Assembly (NCBI GenBank): GCA_016169945.1
Contig: JADLSH010000388.1
Span: 62,001 to 126,000, forward strand
Source of the DNA: Trachythela sp. YZ-2020
Taxonomy: Eukaryota > Cnidaria > Anthozoa > Malacalcyonacea > Clavulariidae
DNA: 64,000 nucleotides
Reading direction: 5' to 3'
Part shown: positions 44,280 to 55,900 of the stretch, in pieces
Numbering within the stretch: position 1 is the first letter of the stretch
How the letters are laid out: every line of letters starts with the position of its first letter
Notes under the pieces: generated by a model
What the model saw: only the letters and a program-made list of their open reading frames with translations
The model's database searches: none
What the model was told of the DNA's origin: nothing
Translations under genes and position numbers: made by a program

Positions 44280-45255
44280 GTCGCAAACTCTTTTTTATAA
44301 TTAACTGGATACATCAGTACAATCTGTTTTGTTATCAATCTTCAGTCTTATCCACTGTTTTCTTATATATAAACCTGACAGCAAAAGTTATATATATATA
44401 TACTAGCAATAATCGTTTAAACCATCCATTTGGGCTTTAGATGTCAACAGTATACCATAAAGTACAATCCTTAAATTATCTGCACTTTAAATCGATTAAA
44501 CTGACCGTTACGTTACAATACCGATAGATCAAAATTTTGTTTAAAAGGAAATTTATATGGCTTCAAAATTAATGGCCCCTGCATATCTGAGACGCTTGTA
44601 CAATGTGTTTTTAATTGCCTAAAGGCTGATTTCCATTCAGTGCAAAATGTCGCGCGATCGACCTTTTGCGATCGTTTTCTTTTGAATTATATGAGCCCTC
44701 GACCAGATCCGTTCCAGTAGATCTGGGTCAGCTGGGTGTCTTCTTGTTTAAACTATCGACGGAGAAATACTATTGTTGTTAATAAAGTATCTTGTATACA
44801 TATGAGCATGCAAATATAAATGAAAAATTGATTACGTTATAATTTACGGCCTTGATTGATTAGTGTAATATCTAAATATGTGTTGGTTGTGCTAATTACA
44901 CGAAAAATTATAGACAAGAAATGGTATATATATTTACAAATGAACTTACAGCCAGTAATAGAGAGATCATCAGAAAAGATCGATAAAGTAAATCGTAGTA
45001 CACTTAAATCCATAATACGTTTAGAAGTCCAAATGATGATATTGTTCAGAAACGAATTGTTTCCTCCATCTGCATGCGTACACGTCCACCATTAAGGACG
45101 TACAGCGACTGACACTATCTATCAAGATCATATAGAATACTCGTCCACTTTTGTAATTATTTTGTTTTAATGATACGATGACAAGAGGGAAAATAATTGC
45201 GTATTTATTATAAAGATGTGTAAAAGCTGACTGAGATATCTTTTTCACTAATATG
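44280..45255. other. Gene-free stretch
   Basis: AT-rich, with (TA)n at about 44389-44402. Short ORFs have no motifs. Confidence 0.45.
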
Positions 45256-45590
45256 ATGATTCGGTGGCGCAGTCGTCAGAGTAAGCACCTTTCACCTCTG
45301 AGTTGTGGGTTCGATTCTCGCTGGGGACTCTACTCATGTGAAAAGAGTAAGTCAGCGCTCTACCGAAAGTCGTGGGTTTTCTCCGGGCACTCCGGTTTCC
45401 TCCCACAGGGAAAGCTGACTGGGTGGGTTAGGATATATAGATTAGGAAAGTAATATCACAATTGTTGTAAAAATATATATAGTGTAGGCTAAGTACGTAA
45501 TATAGGTAAGCGAAATACTTGATGTAATCGTTCACTGAAAAGCCCCGACGGGGAGTGAGCTGAATAATATATGTATGTATATGTATCGTA
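45256..45590 (+). mobile_element. tRNA-derived SINE, near full length
   Basis: The head GTGGCGCAGTCGTCAGAG (A-box side) and GGGTTCGATTCTCGCTGG (B-box) form a Pol III promoter. Next is a body with GTCGTGGGTTTTCTCCGGGC and GGTTTCCTCCCACAGGG, shared with the copy at 17958. The tail region has AAAGCCCCGACGGGG..GTGAGC and ends in TATGTATGTATATGTAT. The 3' hairpin and the short microsatellite end suggest mobilisation by a LINE with a similar tail. Confidence 0.8.
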
Positions 45591-45741
45591 TCAGTGTAAA
45601 ATATATTTTAACGGTACCCGTCATTTCATTATATCACGTACGTCAATCGAGGGTGGGAGTTGATGACAGTTAATGAGAGTTGCAACACTCGCTCGCGTTT
45701 GACCTCCAACAGACCTGCTCTGGGATCTTAACTCGCCTTAA

Positions 45742-46084
45742 GGTGGTCTTACACTCAAATTTTAAAAGAAAATCGTATTTTGAAAATAGCCATATTATGC
45801 ATCATTAATGATCCCTTTTTCGTTTTCTGGTGTTAATTTTTCTATTTGTTTGGCGGAAAATTGGTAAAGAGGGGAAAATAGCAGCTTGTTTGAAATTTTG
45901 TCCCGTAGTAACCACCATAGAAACGACATGTTATTGGAAAATCGCGAGCATTGGAGCATTTACGAATTTTTTTTTTCCAAATGAGTAAAGTTTTGTGTCC
46001 GCCACCCATATTCTATAATATTAGAGTAAAAATGAGGAAACAGTATTAAATTAGGAAAAATAGTTTTCAATGTATAAGGCCACC
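45742..46084. mobile_element. TTAA-flanked MITE, inner unit of a composite
   Basis: TTAA at 45738-45741 and 46085-46088. TIRs GGTGGTCTTACAC and (inverted) GGTGGCCTTATAC. A further terminus GGTGGTCCAATAC, inverted, ends at 46635 beside another TTAA (46636-46639), so a related element or a longer form reaches to 46635. The whole insert splits a GGCGATTTAA repeat: CTCGCC stands on both sides. Confidence 0.68.
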
Positions 46085-46088
46085 TTAA

Positions 46089-46635
46089 TGTGACCATCAT
46101 GTTGATAAACCGAACATTGAACTTTAAATGCATTTTTCTCGAATAAGCAGAAATTAGCGATTTCCATTATTGCGCGCAGGATATCTGAAGAGGTATTGAA
46201 GCTATCTTGATGAAATTTTCAGCATAGACTCATCATATCAAGCTCTAGGTCATGAAGTAAAATAATTGAGTTACGTAGAATAGTTTTGAAGTGGCGACAG
46301 TTTCCATGCGAGTCGTCAAATGCCTTTCCAGCTTTTGACCTGTAAAACTGGTGATAATGCTTCAATGTTGATTGTTTTAGTTCAAGCCCTAGACAATGTT
46401 ATTTGTTAGTAAATAAAAGTTATTCCAGAATTTTATCATTAATGTTTATTTAGTTATTGTGTTTATAAAATTGCATGAATTTCACCACAGGGGGTGCTTT
46501 ATCTCGGTAACCATGGCAACAATGTTTTGCAGCAACATATTTTTTCTGTCAGAGTGTTGAGGCTAACAACATATTAGCAGTAGAGATTCAATGGTAATAA
46601 AAGATAGAAAAAAAATATTTTTGTATTGGACCACC
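46089..46635. mobile_element. Right part of the TTAA composite
   Basis: Ends GTATTGGACCACC before TTAA. Its left end shows no TIR, so it is either the outer body of one 45742-46635 element with an internal TTAA terminus or a truncated neighbour. No ORF. Confidence 0.5.
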
Positions 46636-46639
46636 TTAA

Positions 46640-47327
46640 CTCGCCGCGAGATAATGCGAGTTAGGGCGAGTTTAGGCGATTTAAGAAAAAACACAACTTT
46701 TAGGTAATGCGTTTACGCGTTTTAAGGCGTTTTAGGGCTATTTAAGGCGATTTAAGAAAAACTACATGGTAATTAAATATGCAAGTATAGCACTTTAATT
46801 AAGCAAAATACAGTAATAGTACATAATTAATAGTGCATAGTACATGTACTTTGAAAGAGCACCACTCCCCCCACACCCCCAGGGGATCTGGTTAGACTGT
46901 CATGTAAACAAGACCCAGTTGAAACTTATTATTAATTTGCTTGTTATTTTGCCGTATTACTAATTTTAAGGTTATACCACCAAATTGCTGGAATTAATAC
47001 AATGATAATAACATGTACTTTTAAATTGAATTGCATACTAATACATATTACTAAGTTCAGGCCTGGAAACACAATCAATTGGAAATCTAAAAAATCAGTG
47101 TTGTGGCTGGAATGTAGGAACGAGAAGATTTAGTGCATCCCATGGGGTTGCCATCCTATATTTTGAGAATTTCCAAATGCATGAATGCCTTGTCAATATC
47201 TTGGAAATTCCAAAGGTACAGAATATATTAAAACTGTGATCATGCATGTTCCAATGTGGCAATACATTATAGTTATTGAAACGAATTTACTATTTACATA
47301 CATATGTGTTAAACTTACCAAATAAGC
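46640..47327. other. Repeat remainder and gene-free DNA
   Basis: 46640-46760 continues the GGCGATTTAA repeat, inverted relative to 1850-1985. The rest is AT-rich with no gene signal. Confidence 0.5.
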
Positions 47328-47429
47328 ATGAAAATACGTTGCAAATATAGTATTTCATTTCCATGTGTTTATTTAATAACTAAAACTCAACATTATACTG
47401 TCAATTATACTCAATTATACTGTCATTAT

Positions 47430-47741
47430 TTTACTACGGTATTGAAGTTTGGGGTTCGACCCTACAAAAGAAATAGCTGGAGCGCATCGATAGGTTTCAG
47501 GCGAGCGCACCGATACCGGTATACATCGAAAGATTATAGAATGGCCCAGTTAATTAAAAAGAGAGACAAAACCTTATTTGACAAGATTTCAAACGATCCG
47601 GAACATGTTTTAAATGAATTGCTTCCAGAAAAGAGACAGAAACTTATAAGAGAATGTGAGCATTCTTTTATTCTTCCAAAGGTCAGAACAGAACGATTTA
47701 AGCGTTCTTTCCTCAATAGATGTCTGTTTGACTATTTTTAA
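47430..47741 (+). pseudogene. LINE C-terminal fragment
   Basis: YTSKDYRMAQLIKKRDKTLF, HVLNELLPEKR and HSFILPK..SFLNRCLFDYF form the tail of a Jockey-like LINE protein. Upstream, LERIDRFQ lies in another frame, so there is at least one indel near 47490. The 3' end at 47850-47872 has a (TAA)n tail abutting the DNA element at 47873. Confidence 0.62.
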
Positions 47742-47872
47742 CTTTTGACTTTTTACCTCCTCAAATTGTAAAAATAGTTTGTTTTTAAAATTATTAATCT
47801 AAAATCATGTAAAGGCACACGTATTTGTGTCTGCGATTGTTCACTCTCAATAAAGACTTATAATAATAATAA

Positions 47873-48241
47873 TTATGGGCCGGGAATCAGCGGGAATTCG
47901 TCTGTTCGAGATGTATTATTAAGCCTTGTTCATGGACATTTACCCTATACTCTAGACATTGTTTTACTAAAAGTAGCTTTTACAGGATAATGTAATGACT
48001 TTGTATACATTGCAAGATACAGCTAACAGACAAAATGCAAAATATTTACCTACTTTGGCAAACTCTGGATTGCATGTTTGGTCTCCAAATATCAAAATTG
48101 GGGACATTTTAGAATAGTTTGTTGAATTTTAAAAGCAGTTATTATGGTAGCCTTCATTTCTGGTGCCCGGGTAGCAGGGGACTTTAGACATGTTTAGACT
48201 AGTAAGAAGGCCATGTATAGCGGGGGATTAGAATGATTTAG
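47873..48241. mobile_element. Partial copy of the 1092-1675 DNA element
   Basis: Aligns with 1229-1615 (ATTCGTCTGTTCGAGATG, CTTTTACAGGATAATGTA and more). Its right end is cut at GAATGATTTAG, where a LINE fragment begins. Its left TIR is absent next to a LINE tail. Confidence 0.82.
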
Positions 48242-48255
48242 TCACGATAAATCGA

Positions 48256-48893
48256 GTGACAACCAAAAAGTCTTTAGGTATCGAAATCGACCAATATTTA
48301 TTATGGGACAATTATCTGGACGAAACATGTAAAAAAGTGTCGTCAGGTATTGGAGCGATTAGGAGGCTAAAACCATATGTTACTCGCGAAACACTTGTAT
48401 CTGTCTATTATGCTTTGGTACAACCATATTTTGATTACTGCTGCCTTGTGTGGGAGCCAATTGGTGCTACACTTTCAAATATACTTCAGTCACTCCAAAA
48501 TAGAGCAGCTAGGGTCATATTAGGATATAGAAACAAGCATGGCAATCAGAAGCTGCCTTACATGAGCTTCAATGGAAAACGTTGATGCTACGTAGACTTC
48601 TCCTGAAAGCCAGACTCATGTATAAAATAATCCACGGGCAAGCACCTGCTATTCTAATCGAATCATTTCAAAATAAAATTGCTCCTCAACATAATTACAA
48701 TTTACGTAGCTCAGATTTTAAGTTCTATCTCTCAAAACCTAAAACTGAGTATATGAAAAAAAGTATTAGTTATACTGGTGCAACACTCTGGAATAATCTA
48801 CCATCTGAAGTTAGAAATTCTGTATCGATAAATACCTTCAAATGTCCTAATATACTCCTCTTTTCTTGTTCATATAATTTAAATATCTATTGA
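48256..48893 (+). pseudogene. LINE reverse transcriptase C-terminal half, frameshifted
   Basis: First block: SLGIEIDQYLLWDNYLDE, RRLKPYVTRETLVSVYYALV, QPYFDYCCLVW and LQNRAARVILGY. The frame shifts near 48570; the second block has RLMYKIIHGQAP, YNLRSSDFKFYLSKPKTEY and SYTGATLWNNLPSEVR. It lacks the catalytic RT motifs, so it is 5'-truncated. The 3' end at 48945-49020 has CGCCCCTCCTTGG..TTGTTGAAGGGG and an AAAT tail. It inserted into the DNA element ending at 48241. Confidence 0.82.
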
Positions 48894-49029
48894 GTTTTTT
48901 GTCTTCATTTGTATTATGTATATAGTTTTCTTTTTAATATTGTCACGCCCCTCCTTGGAAATCAACTATTGTTGAAGGGGTAAGAGTGAATAAATATAGT
49001 TTTAAGTAATAAAATAAATAAATAAATAA

Positions 49030-49368
49030 ATGAATAAGTTGAAGAGTGACATAAAGAAAAGGAATAATAAAATTCGTGATCTTCAGCAACAATTAGCGGG
49101 ATTGAAAAACTTTGTTAGCCAAAGTGAACATCAATTTATTGAAGCACTAACACCGCGAATGATTATAGTGGACTCTCAATATAAAATGAATAAGCCAAAA
49201 CTTCTTCGAGACATAAGAATTCTTCGAACATTTTATAGTGGAAATATTCCAGCGGAAACCACAAATGATGCCGAACAACTCCGTCTTACACTTGCTAAGT
49301 GTAAAACGACCTTGGCAAATGAAGTAGGAGACGTTGCGGTACGAGGAATTAAAGATTTAAGGGGTTGA
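49030..49368 (+). CDS. Hypothetical protein with N-terminal coiled coil
   Basis: Open from an ATG just after the LINE tail: MNKLKSDIKKRNNKIRDLQQ.. is a strong basic coiled coil, then PRMIIVDSQYKMNKPKLLRD, and a helical C-terminus. The stop is followed by a short 3' stretch ending TTAAACTAAACTAAACT at about 49465, a retroelement-style tail. It may be a LINE ORF1-like or other retroelement piece. No family recognised. Confidence 0.35.
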   Translation: MNKLKSDIKKRNNKIRDLQQQLAGLKNFVSQSEHQFIEALTPRMIIVDSQYKMNKPKLLRDIRILRTFYSGNIPAETTNDAEQLRLTLAKCKTTLANEVGDVAVRGIKDLRG

Positions 49369-49519
49369 ATGTCAATTGGGACTTTTGTCCTGTTTTCATT
49401 CCCTGCCACGAACTGTAATTATTGTCTGTAATATGTCTCGTATGTAATCTTTGGCAAATCTATTAAACTAAACTAAACTATCTAGAATACGAACGGTCTA
49501 ACCCTGACGCGCAGAACGC

Positions 49520-50303
49520 ATTCAATCTAAACGTAACCGTGAATTTGTCCCAGTCAAATACAACGACCAACGCATTAGCGACAATATTAAACCTGACAAT
49601 ACATATTATTTTGCAAATGAAACGCGAGAAACGTCTGTTACCCAGACAAAAAGGGAGTCACGTGTGAGTTCTCAAGCGAAGAAGCATTCTGGCACGAGGA
49701 ACCCTTTTCCAGTTCGTCAAGTGAGTCTGAAAGTTGAGAAGATAGTACATCAAGTTCTAGCAGTGAGACCGAAAATATGGTAAGAAATTTAAGCATAGTA
49801 GAAAGAAATATTTAAAATTGAGAGAAAAATTACAACGTAAGCGTTATCGGGATCAGCGTAAACATAGAGATGGCGAAAGGGAAATGACAGTCGCACAAAC
49901 GTATCCAAAAAACCCTATGACAGTGCTACAAACCTACGCACAAACTTCTCCAAATTACCCTATGACAGTCGAACAAACATATCCAAAACACCCTCGTATT
50001 GTAAACCCAGAATTGTTGTGGTATGGAAATAGTTATCAGCATCATACCAGCTGATGTACCAGCTGCTTACGATGGCCACGCGCCTACAACGCAGAGCAAT
50101 CCTGTGTTGCGTATAACCCAAACCAATATTTCCACCAAGCAAGAATGCCTATGCAGCCACCTTATGCCCATCATGGCCAGACCACTCATTCTTCGACTTT
50201 ATCGACTTGGCATAACAAACCAAATCAACCGCCTCAAACTGAAACGAATGAATTGAACGAAGGTGATTTGCAAGGCCTTGCTTTGTTGTCATCGCCCATT
50301 TGA
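49520..50303 (+). pseudogene. Disrupted unknown gene, acidic and Q/P-rich
   Basis: Open pieces in shifting frames: IQSKRNREFVPVKYNDQRIS, NTYYFANETRETSV, then FSSEEAFWHEEPFSSSSSES and EDSTSSSSSETE (stop between them), then KLREKLQRKRYRDQRKHRDG, with MTVAQTYPKNP repeated as MTVLQTY and MTVEQTYPKHP, then AYNPNQYFHQARMPMQPPYA and a terminal LQGLALLSSPI to TGA at 50301-50303. The low-complexity acidic-then-basic-then-Q/P layout suggests a retroelement ORF1 or capsid-like protein. It ends 35 bp before the large element at 50344. Confidence 0.35.
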
Positions 50304-50343
50304 TCAGAGAATACTAAAGAGTAAAGTCTAAACAGTAATGACT

Positions 50344-50425
50344 AGTAGATAAACCCCCCCATATAGCGTGTAATTGGTATGCATGACGTCATCAGCGTAC
50401 GTACCTCTGTACGTACCAATGATAT
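50344..50425. repeat. Left TIR and TACGTACC units of the 9.4-kb element
   Basis: Includes TGACGTCA (50384-50391), a perfect CRE-type palindrome, and GTACGTAC repeats. Confidence 0.8.
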
Positions 50426-50520
50426 GTACTAAGACTGGATAGAGCATCGTAATACAAAGGCCTAATTAGAATAATTGAAGCCGGAAGTGAGACGCGTTTT
50501 CAGAGCGGCGGCCATGTTGT
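50403..50520. repeat. Inverted repeat, left partner
   Basis: TACGTACCAATGATATGTAC, TAAGACTGGATAGAGCATC, GAAGCCGGAAGT and GGCGGCCATGTTGTATGG return inverted at 52240-52345. The two arms bracket 1.7 kb of unique DNA. Confidence 0.8.
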
Positions 50521-52239
50521 ATGGTCTCACTTGAGGAGTGAATACTATAATTTTCTATTGTGAAATTGACATTTTTCCGGGGTTTTGCCTTATACTGGCG
50601 AAGTATGTGAAGAAATCAAGTCAAATCTGGTATTTTAAGAACAAGCACACATCAGAGAAGTATGAAGAATATTTGAATGTTGAAAGAAACTAAATCGTAA
50701 GTAAATAATTTGTTATTTTGACAACTGATTTTGACGAAATGTCAGAGCCCGGCGACAGACCGTCCGAACACAGCACTATACTCTACAGATTACAATTCAT
50801 TTTGTATAATGAAACAATAAGTTACTACTTACAGTATTACAGCACTAATTGTTTAACGTTTTTGAGCGAGTATGTAAGTTTAATAAGCTTGCGCGCGACC
50901 GATCTCGGCGATTTGAAGTGCATAAATATTAATACTGTGTCAGATTTTAAACATGAGATGTGCTTGGGCTGGCAAGCACTTTAGCTTGAAAGTACTTCGG
51001 TTCTTTGGCTAGCTGAGTTGTGCTTACAACAGCTTAAGAATAAAACTAAAAAAGGGAGCCAATATCATTGACATCTGATATTCTGATGTGCTGTTTTTGA
51101 AATGAAATACGAGATGAAATGTATACCACATGTTTTGTGGCCAAAGTTGCTTTGAAAATATCTGTACATAAATGTTCAAAATAGTTTTGTATGTTGTATT
51201 TAAGACAATACAAATTGGAAATCATCAAGAGACCAATAGTCAATAATCAATATGCAAGTTTGGACATTGCTCTTTACAATAATTATATAGTTGTTCTGTT
51301 AAATTATTAAATTAAAGATCATTAACAACTCAAATATCGCTGTGTTGTGTATTTTCATTATATATCAACCATAGTTGATCAACCACACTGTATTAAATAC
51401 CAATCAAGCCCAATGCTGAGGATCTCAATCCTTGAGGTTTATTTGTGTGTTACATTTAAGAATGTTTCACCACATGTCAATTCCAGGGGCTGGATGCTAT
51501 ACTATGGCTGTGCAAAACGAAGAAAATTGGGAGAATAAGGCTGCAAGGCAGTGGCGTAGTCAGAGTGTTGACTTTGGGGGGCAAAATATAGATATAGATT
51601 CAGAACAAAAGCGTCATTTATTAAGTACTAAGTAGTTATAATATTTAAAAAAATAAGCACCAATTGTAGCAATTATGAAGTCTTGCAGCTTTAAAACATG
51701 AAACTGCTAACCAAAAAAATCAATGATAAGATACAATTCCTTATCATCGATATATAAACAGATTAATCAAAGTGTCATATGATTCAAATATAACATCATC
51801 CCAACAAATAAGGTAATTAAAAACTTACCACAGCAACTGATCGGTCAACTATCGGTGTGATCGCCATTGTAGCCTGTTTAGTTAGTCAAGTTAGCGAAAT
51901 AGATGTTCAGATTTGTCGCTGGACGTTTGTAATATCGTCAGTATTCTTAACTGAATGGTCCAACGTTTAAATATCATCTGATCCTTGCCATGTTGGCCTC
52001 CATGGAGTCATGGACGAGTCTGGTTCATATCTTCACTCCTGGCACTCGTTAACACGACGCAAAACATTCGTCTACTCCTCGATTCAGGGTTAAAAGTCGT
52101 CAAATTTACTTCTCGAAGCATTCATGTTATCTATTCTTTTCCTGGGATAAGGTTTGTTTCGGTCCAAGATGAGAAACAAGCGTTTTAAAACGAAAACTAC
52201 AGATTCTGTAATAGAAATATATAGAAATCTGCTGCCAAG
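50521..52239. other. Unique DNA inside the 9.4-kb element
   Basis: Short plus ORFs (50718-50984, 51347-51635) with no motif. A GGCAGTGGCGTAGTCAGAG..GGGGGGCAAAATATAG block (51548-51587) looks like the end of a decayed hAT-type MITE. Confidence 0.35.
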
Positions 52240-52425
52240 TGAGGCCATACAACATGGCCGCCGCAGCCTTACTTCCGGCTTCAACAATAGATGCACTATC
52301 CAGTCTTAGTACATATCAGTGGTACGTATAACCCCTATACGTACTCCTGTGCGTACCCTTGTACGTACCCCTGTACGTACCCATGTACGTACCCATGTAC
52401 GTACCCATGTACGTACCTCTGTAAT
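52240..52425. repeat. Inverted repeat right partner with TACGTACCCNTG array
   Basis: Right arm of the pair above, followed by about nine units of TACGTACCCNTG (12-bp period) to 52425. The outer TIR block (TGACGTCA..) is missing here. Confidence 0.82.
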
Positions 52426-52907
52426 AAAAATAAAAGCATTTATTTAAACACGATAATAATTTTACAGCATAACTGATGTGGTCGTGTAACTACCTAATAA
52501 CTAACAACTAGTCTAATATCACTACTAATATTACGTATGACGTACAATATGACTAATATAACGACTAATTTTTCACATAAATATATTACAAAGATGACAT
52601 TATTTGACATTTACAGTTACACTTATATCAAGAATTACGTAAATCTAATGAGTAATGGAAACTTTCATCAATAATTATATGACTATCTACTTCCATGCAA
52701 CATTGCAAGATTATTTGCATCATACACAACGCAACCAAATGTCATCCTAATTTAACCGAAGAATGTCTATATAATTATATTTCTGCAATTTTTGTACACA
52801 TACTGTACATGAGCTCATTTGAACTATTTTGAAATTGTATTTGTTTATAAATTTTTTTTGGGGGGGGGAGTGTAGTCATATAATTATAATCAACAGCATC
52901 CATTCTA

Positions 52908-55900
52908 TTACAACGTATGTGCTTTAACAGATTTCTTAAATTCTTTAAACGTTTTAGAAGTTTTTAGTTCATGATTCAACGCGTTCCAGTGAGTAACAGC
53001 TTGAAAGGAGATTGATTTCTTGAGAATGTCCGTATTAGGTTTAGGAAGTACATAAGTCATTCTATTTCTTAGTTGGTAGCGATGAGCATTTTTTGTAAAC
53101 AGTGTCTGCAAAGTTGGTGGAGGAAGATTATGATAGCATTTATACGCTATATATAAAAGTTGTTGTTTGTGCATATCATTTAGCGTAAACCATTTTGCTT
53201 TGTTGACGACGTCTTTCCCAGATGTGTTCCAATCCAATCTAAAGATTAATTTTGCTGCCCGAATGTGTATCTTTTCCAATTCATCAAACAAAGTTTTCCC
53301 GCACGATCCCCATAACAAGATTCCATAAGTTATTGAAGGTAAAACAACTCTGAAGTAGAAGTCCAGTTTTGCGTTGAGCGGTAAGAAGTATAATGATTTG
53401 TGCAGATTAAGTTTTTGGTAAACGATAGAATTAAAGTTGAAACATGGATATTCCATTTCAAATTACAATCTATTTCTAAACCTAAGAATCTTGTTGACTC
53501 GACACGTTTTACCTGGCTTTCTCCTAACTTTATACATTGAAGAGGACTAACAAATTTTCTTCGACTCATTATCATGTACTCAGTTTTTTCGGGATGAGGT
53601 GTCAATAGATTGTGGCAGCACCAGAGGTAAAGTTTACTTAAGACACTGTTGAGCATTTCCGCAACAAGATCATGAGTTGATGCAATGGCATAAAGCGTGG
53701 TGTCATCTGCATACATATAAATATCTTCATCATCTGAAGTATTGATATCTGGTAAGTCGTTGCAAAACACAGAAAAGAGAATTGGACAAGCACAGATCCT
53801 TGCGGTACACCAAATTTGACTGGCATCGACTTCGACACACAACCATTAATCACTGTCACTTGATGACGGTTTGAGAGATATTTCCTAATCCAGGACCAGA
53901 GATCTCCTGATATACCAAGTTTCTGAAGCTTTTTAAGTAGAACTGGATGGGAGATGGAATCAATCAATGGAATCACCAGAGACTAATTTTTTGTCCAATG
54001 CACGTCTCCAATCTTCTGTCATTTTGACTAAGAGTAACTCAGTTGAATGTCCTTCCTTGTTTGCCCATTGGTGAGTATGGCTAAGTTCATGCTCTGTTAA
54101 GTGCGTGGTAATGGTGGAAGCTCCATACGTCTCCATGAGTTTACCCGGAACACAAAGTAGGAATATCGGTCTGTAGTTGATCTTGTCGGTTTCGTCGTCC
54201 TTCTTATACTGGGAGGAAACGTTGGCATTTTTGCACTGATGCGGAACGCTGTTGCGTGTAGCACTTGAGGTGAAGAGGAAAAGTAATGATGGAATGACGG
54301 CATGACCTGCTTTCTTCAATAATTTGGGTGCAACTTTATCAGGACCGCATGCTTTATCTGCCTTCAGTTTGATTACCGCTTTTGACACATTCTCGTAGGT
54401 CAGATCAATCTTCATCACGGTAGGTGTAACTCGGTTGATCATCAAATACCGAACACACAGACCAGGGGCGTTTTCGATATCTTTTCTAAATTCTTCTAAG
54501 TTAAACTTGCTGTAGGTGCGTCCATTAATTATTTTTGGTGGTGGTCTTCTTAACTTGATTTTCAGCGAAACGTAAACTAGCATGTGATCAGATATAATAA
54601 TAATAATAATAATAAAATGGTTTATTAACACATTTTCGAACCAACATGGTGAATTACAACGTGTATACATATTTAGGATATTAAAATCTTATATAAAAAT
54701 ACATATAAAAATTTATAAAGAGATAAAATTCATTATTGACAAACAAATATTGCGATTAAATTAGATACCACATCTAAGCTATTGTTTTGAAACATTGGAA
54801 CACATAGCTGGAATAAAGCTATTTTTGTAGCGGTCAGTCCGACATTTGGGTACACTATAGTCCATGTTATTCCGTAGGCAACGTCCATGCATGTCTTCTC
54901 TTGTCGGCGGTAATAGACAATGAAGTTGAAAACTAGGTTCTTGGATCTTTTTAAATGTTTTATGGCACAGAATTTGTCGTCTATCTTCTAAACGAGAGCA
55001 TTGCATGTGCGATACTGAGGGCTTCATTATAGTTACGTCCAGGGTAAATAATGCGCAAAGCTCTCTTTTGAACATGATCAATCTTATCGGAGAGGTACTG
55101 TGGTAGGTTAGTATGCCAAACAGGGCAAGAATACTCAAGAATTGATCTCACCAAAGAGAAGTAAATGACAAGAAGATCGGCCGAAAGAACGCCACTACGA
55201 CTTAAAACGCGTAAGATATTAAAGCGTTTAGACGCTTTCTGCACCATAGTTTCTACATTCTCTTCCCATTTCAGTTTCTTGTTCAATGTTAGACCCAGAA
55301 CTTTAAACGAATAGACCAGTGCAAGAGGTGATCCATCGATACACAATCGAGGTACGTCAGGTTGATTTTGGAGAAAGCTGATTATCATTTCTTTGTACTT
55401 CGTTCCATTAAGTTTCATATCATTTTGCGCTGCCCAGAAATGGATTACATCCAGTTCGGATTGAAGTGTTGAGAACTCATTTATAGAAAGTGATTCAGAA
55501 ATTGTAACGTCATCCACATATTTCCAGTGATTTATATTAGCAGATCTTAGTTCCAAGTCATTGATCATTACTAGGAACAGGACAGGTCCTAATTTAGTCC
55601 CTTGAGGTACACCGCTATTAACAGAGGCCCAGTCAGACTGGAAGCCGTCAATTTTTAAAGATTGGCGGCGATTGGAAAGAAAACTGCAAATCCAAGGGAT
55701 AAGTGATTACCTGACACCAAGAGACAACAGCTTTTTTATTAGAATATTGTGATTAATGCGATCAAACGCTTTGCTGAATTCAACAAAACACACCCTGAGG
55801 TACTGTGATTGGGTATCCAATGTTCTTAGCCAGTTATTGACCATATCGATAAGGCAGAAAGTAGTTGACGTTCCTTTTAAGCAGCCGAACTGTTTCGGAT

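Noticed and set aside
45265..45285. Minus CTGACGA in the SINE head
   Set aside because: No GAAA box or paired stems downstream; it is part of the tRNA-like promoter.
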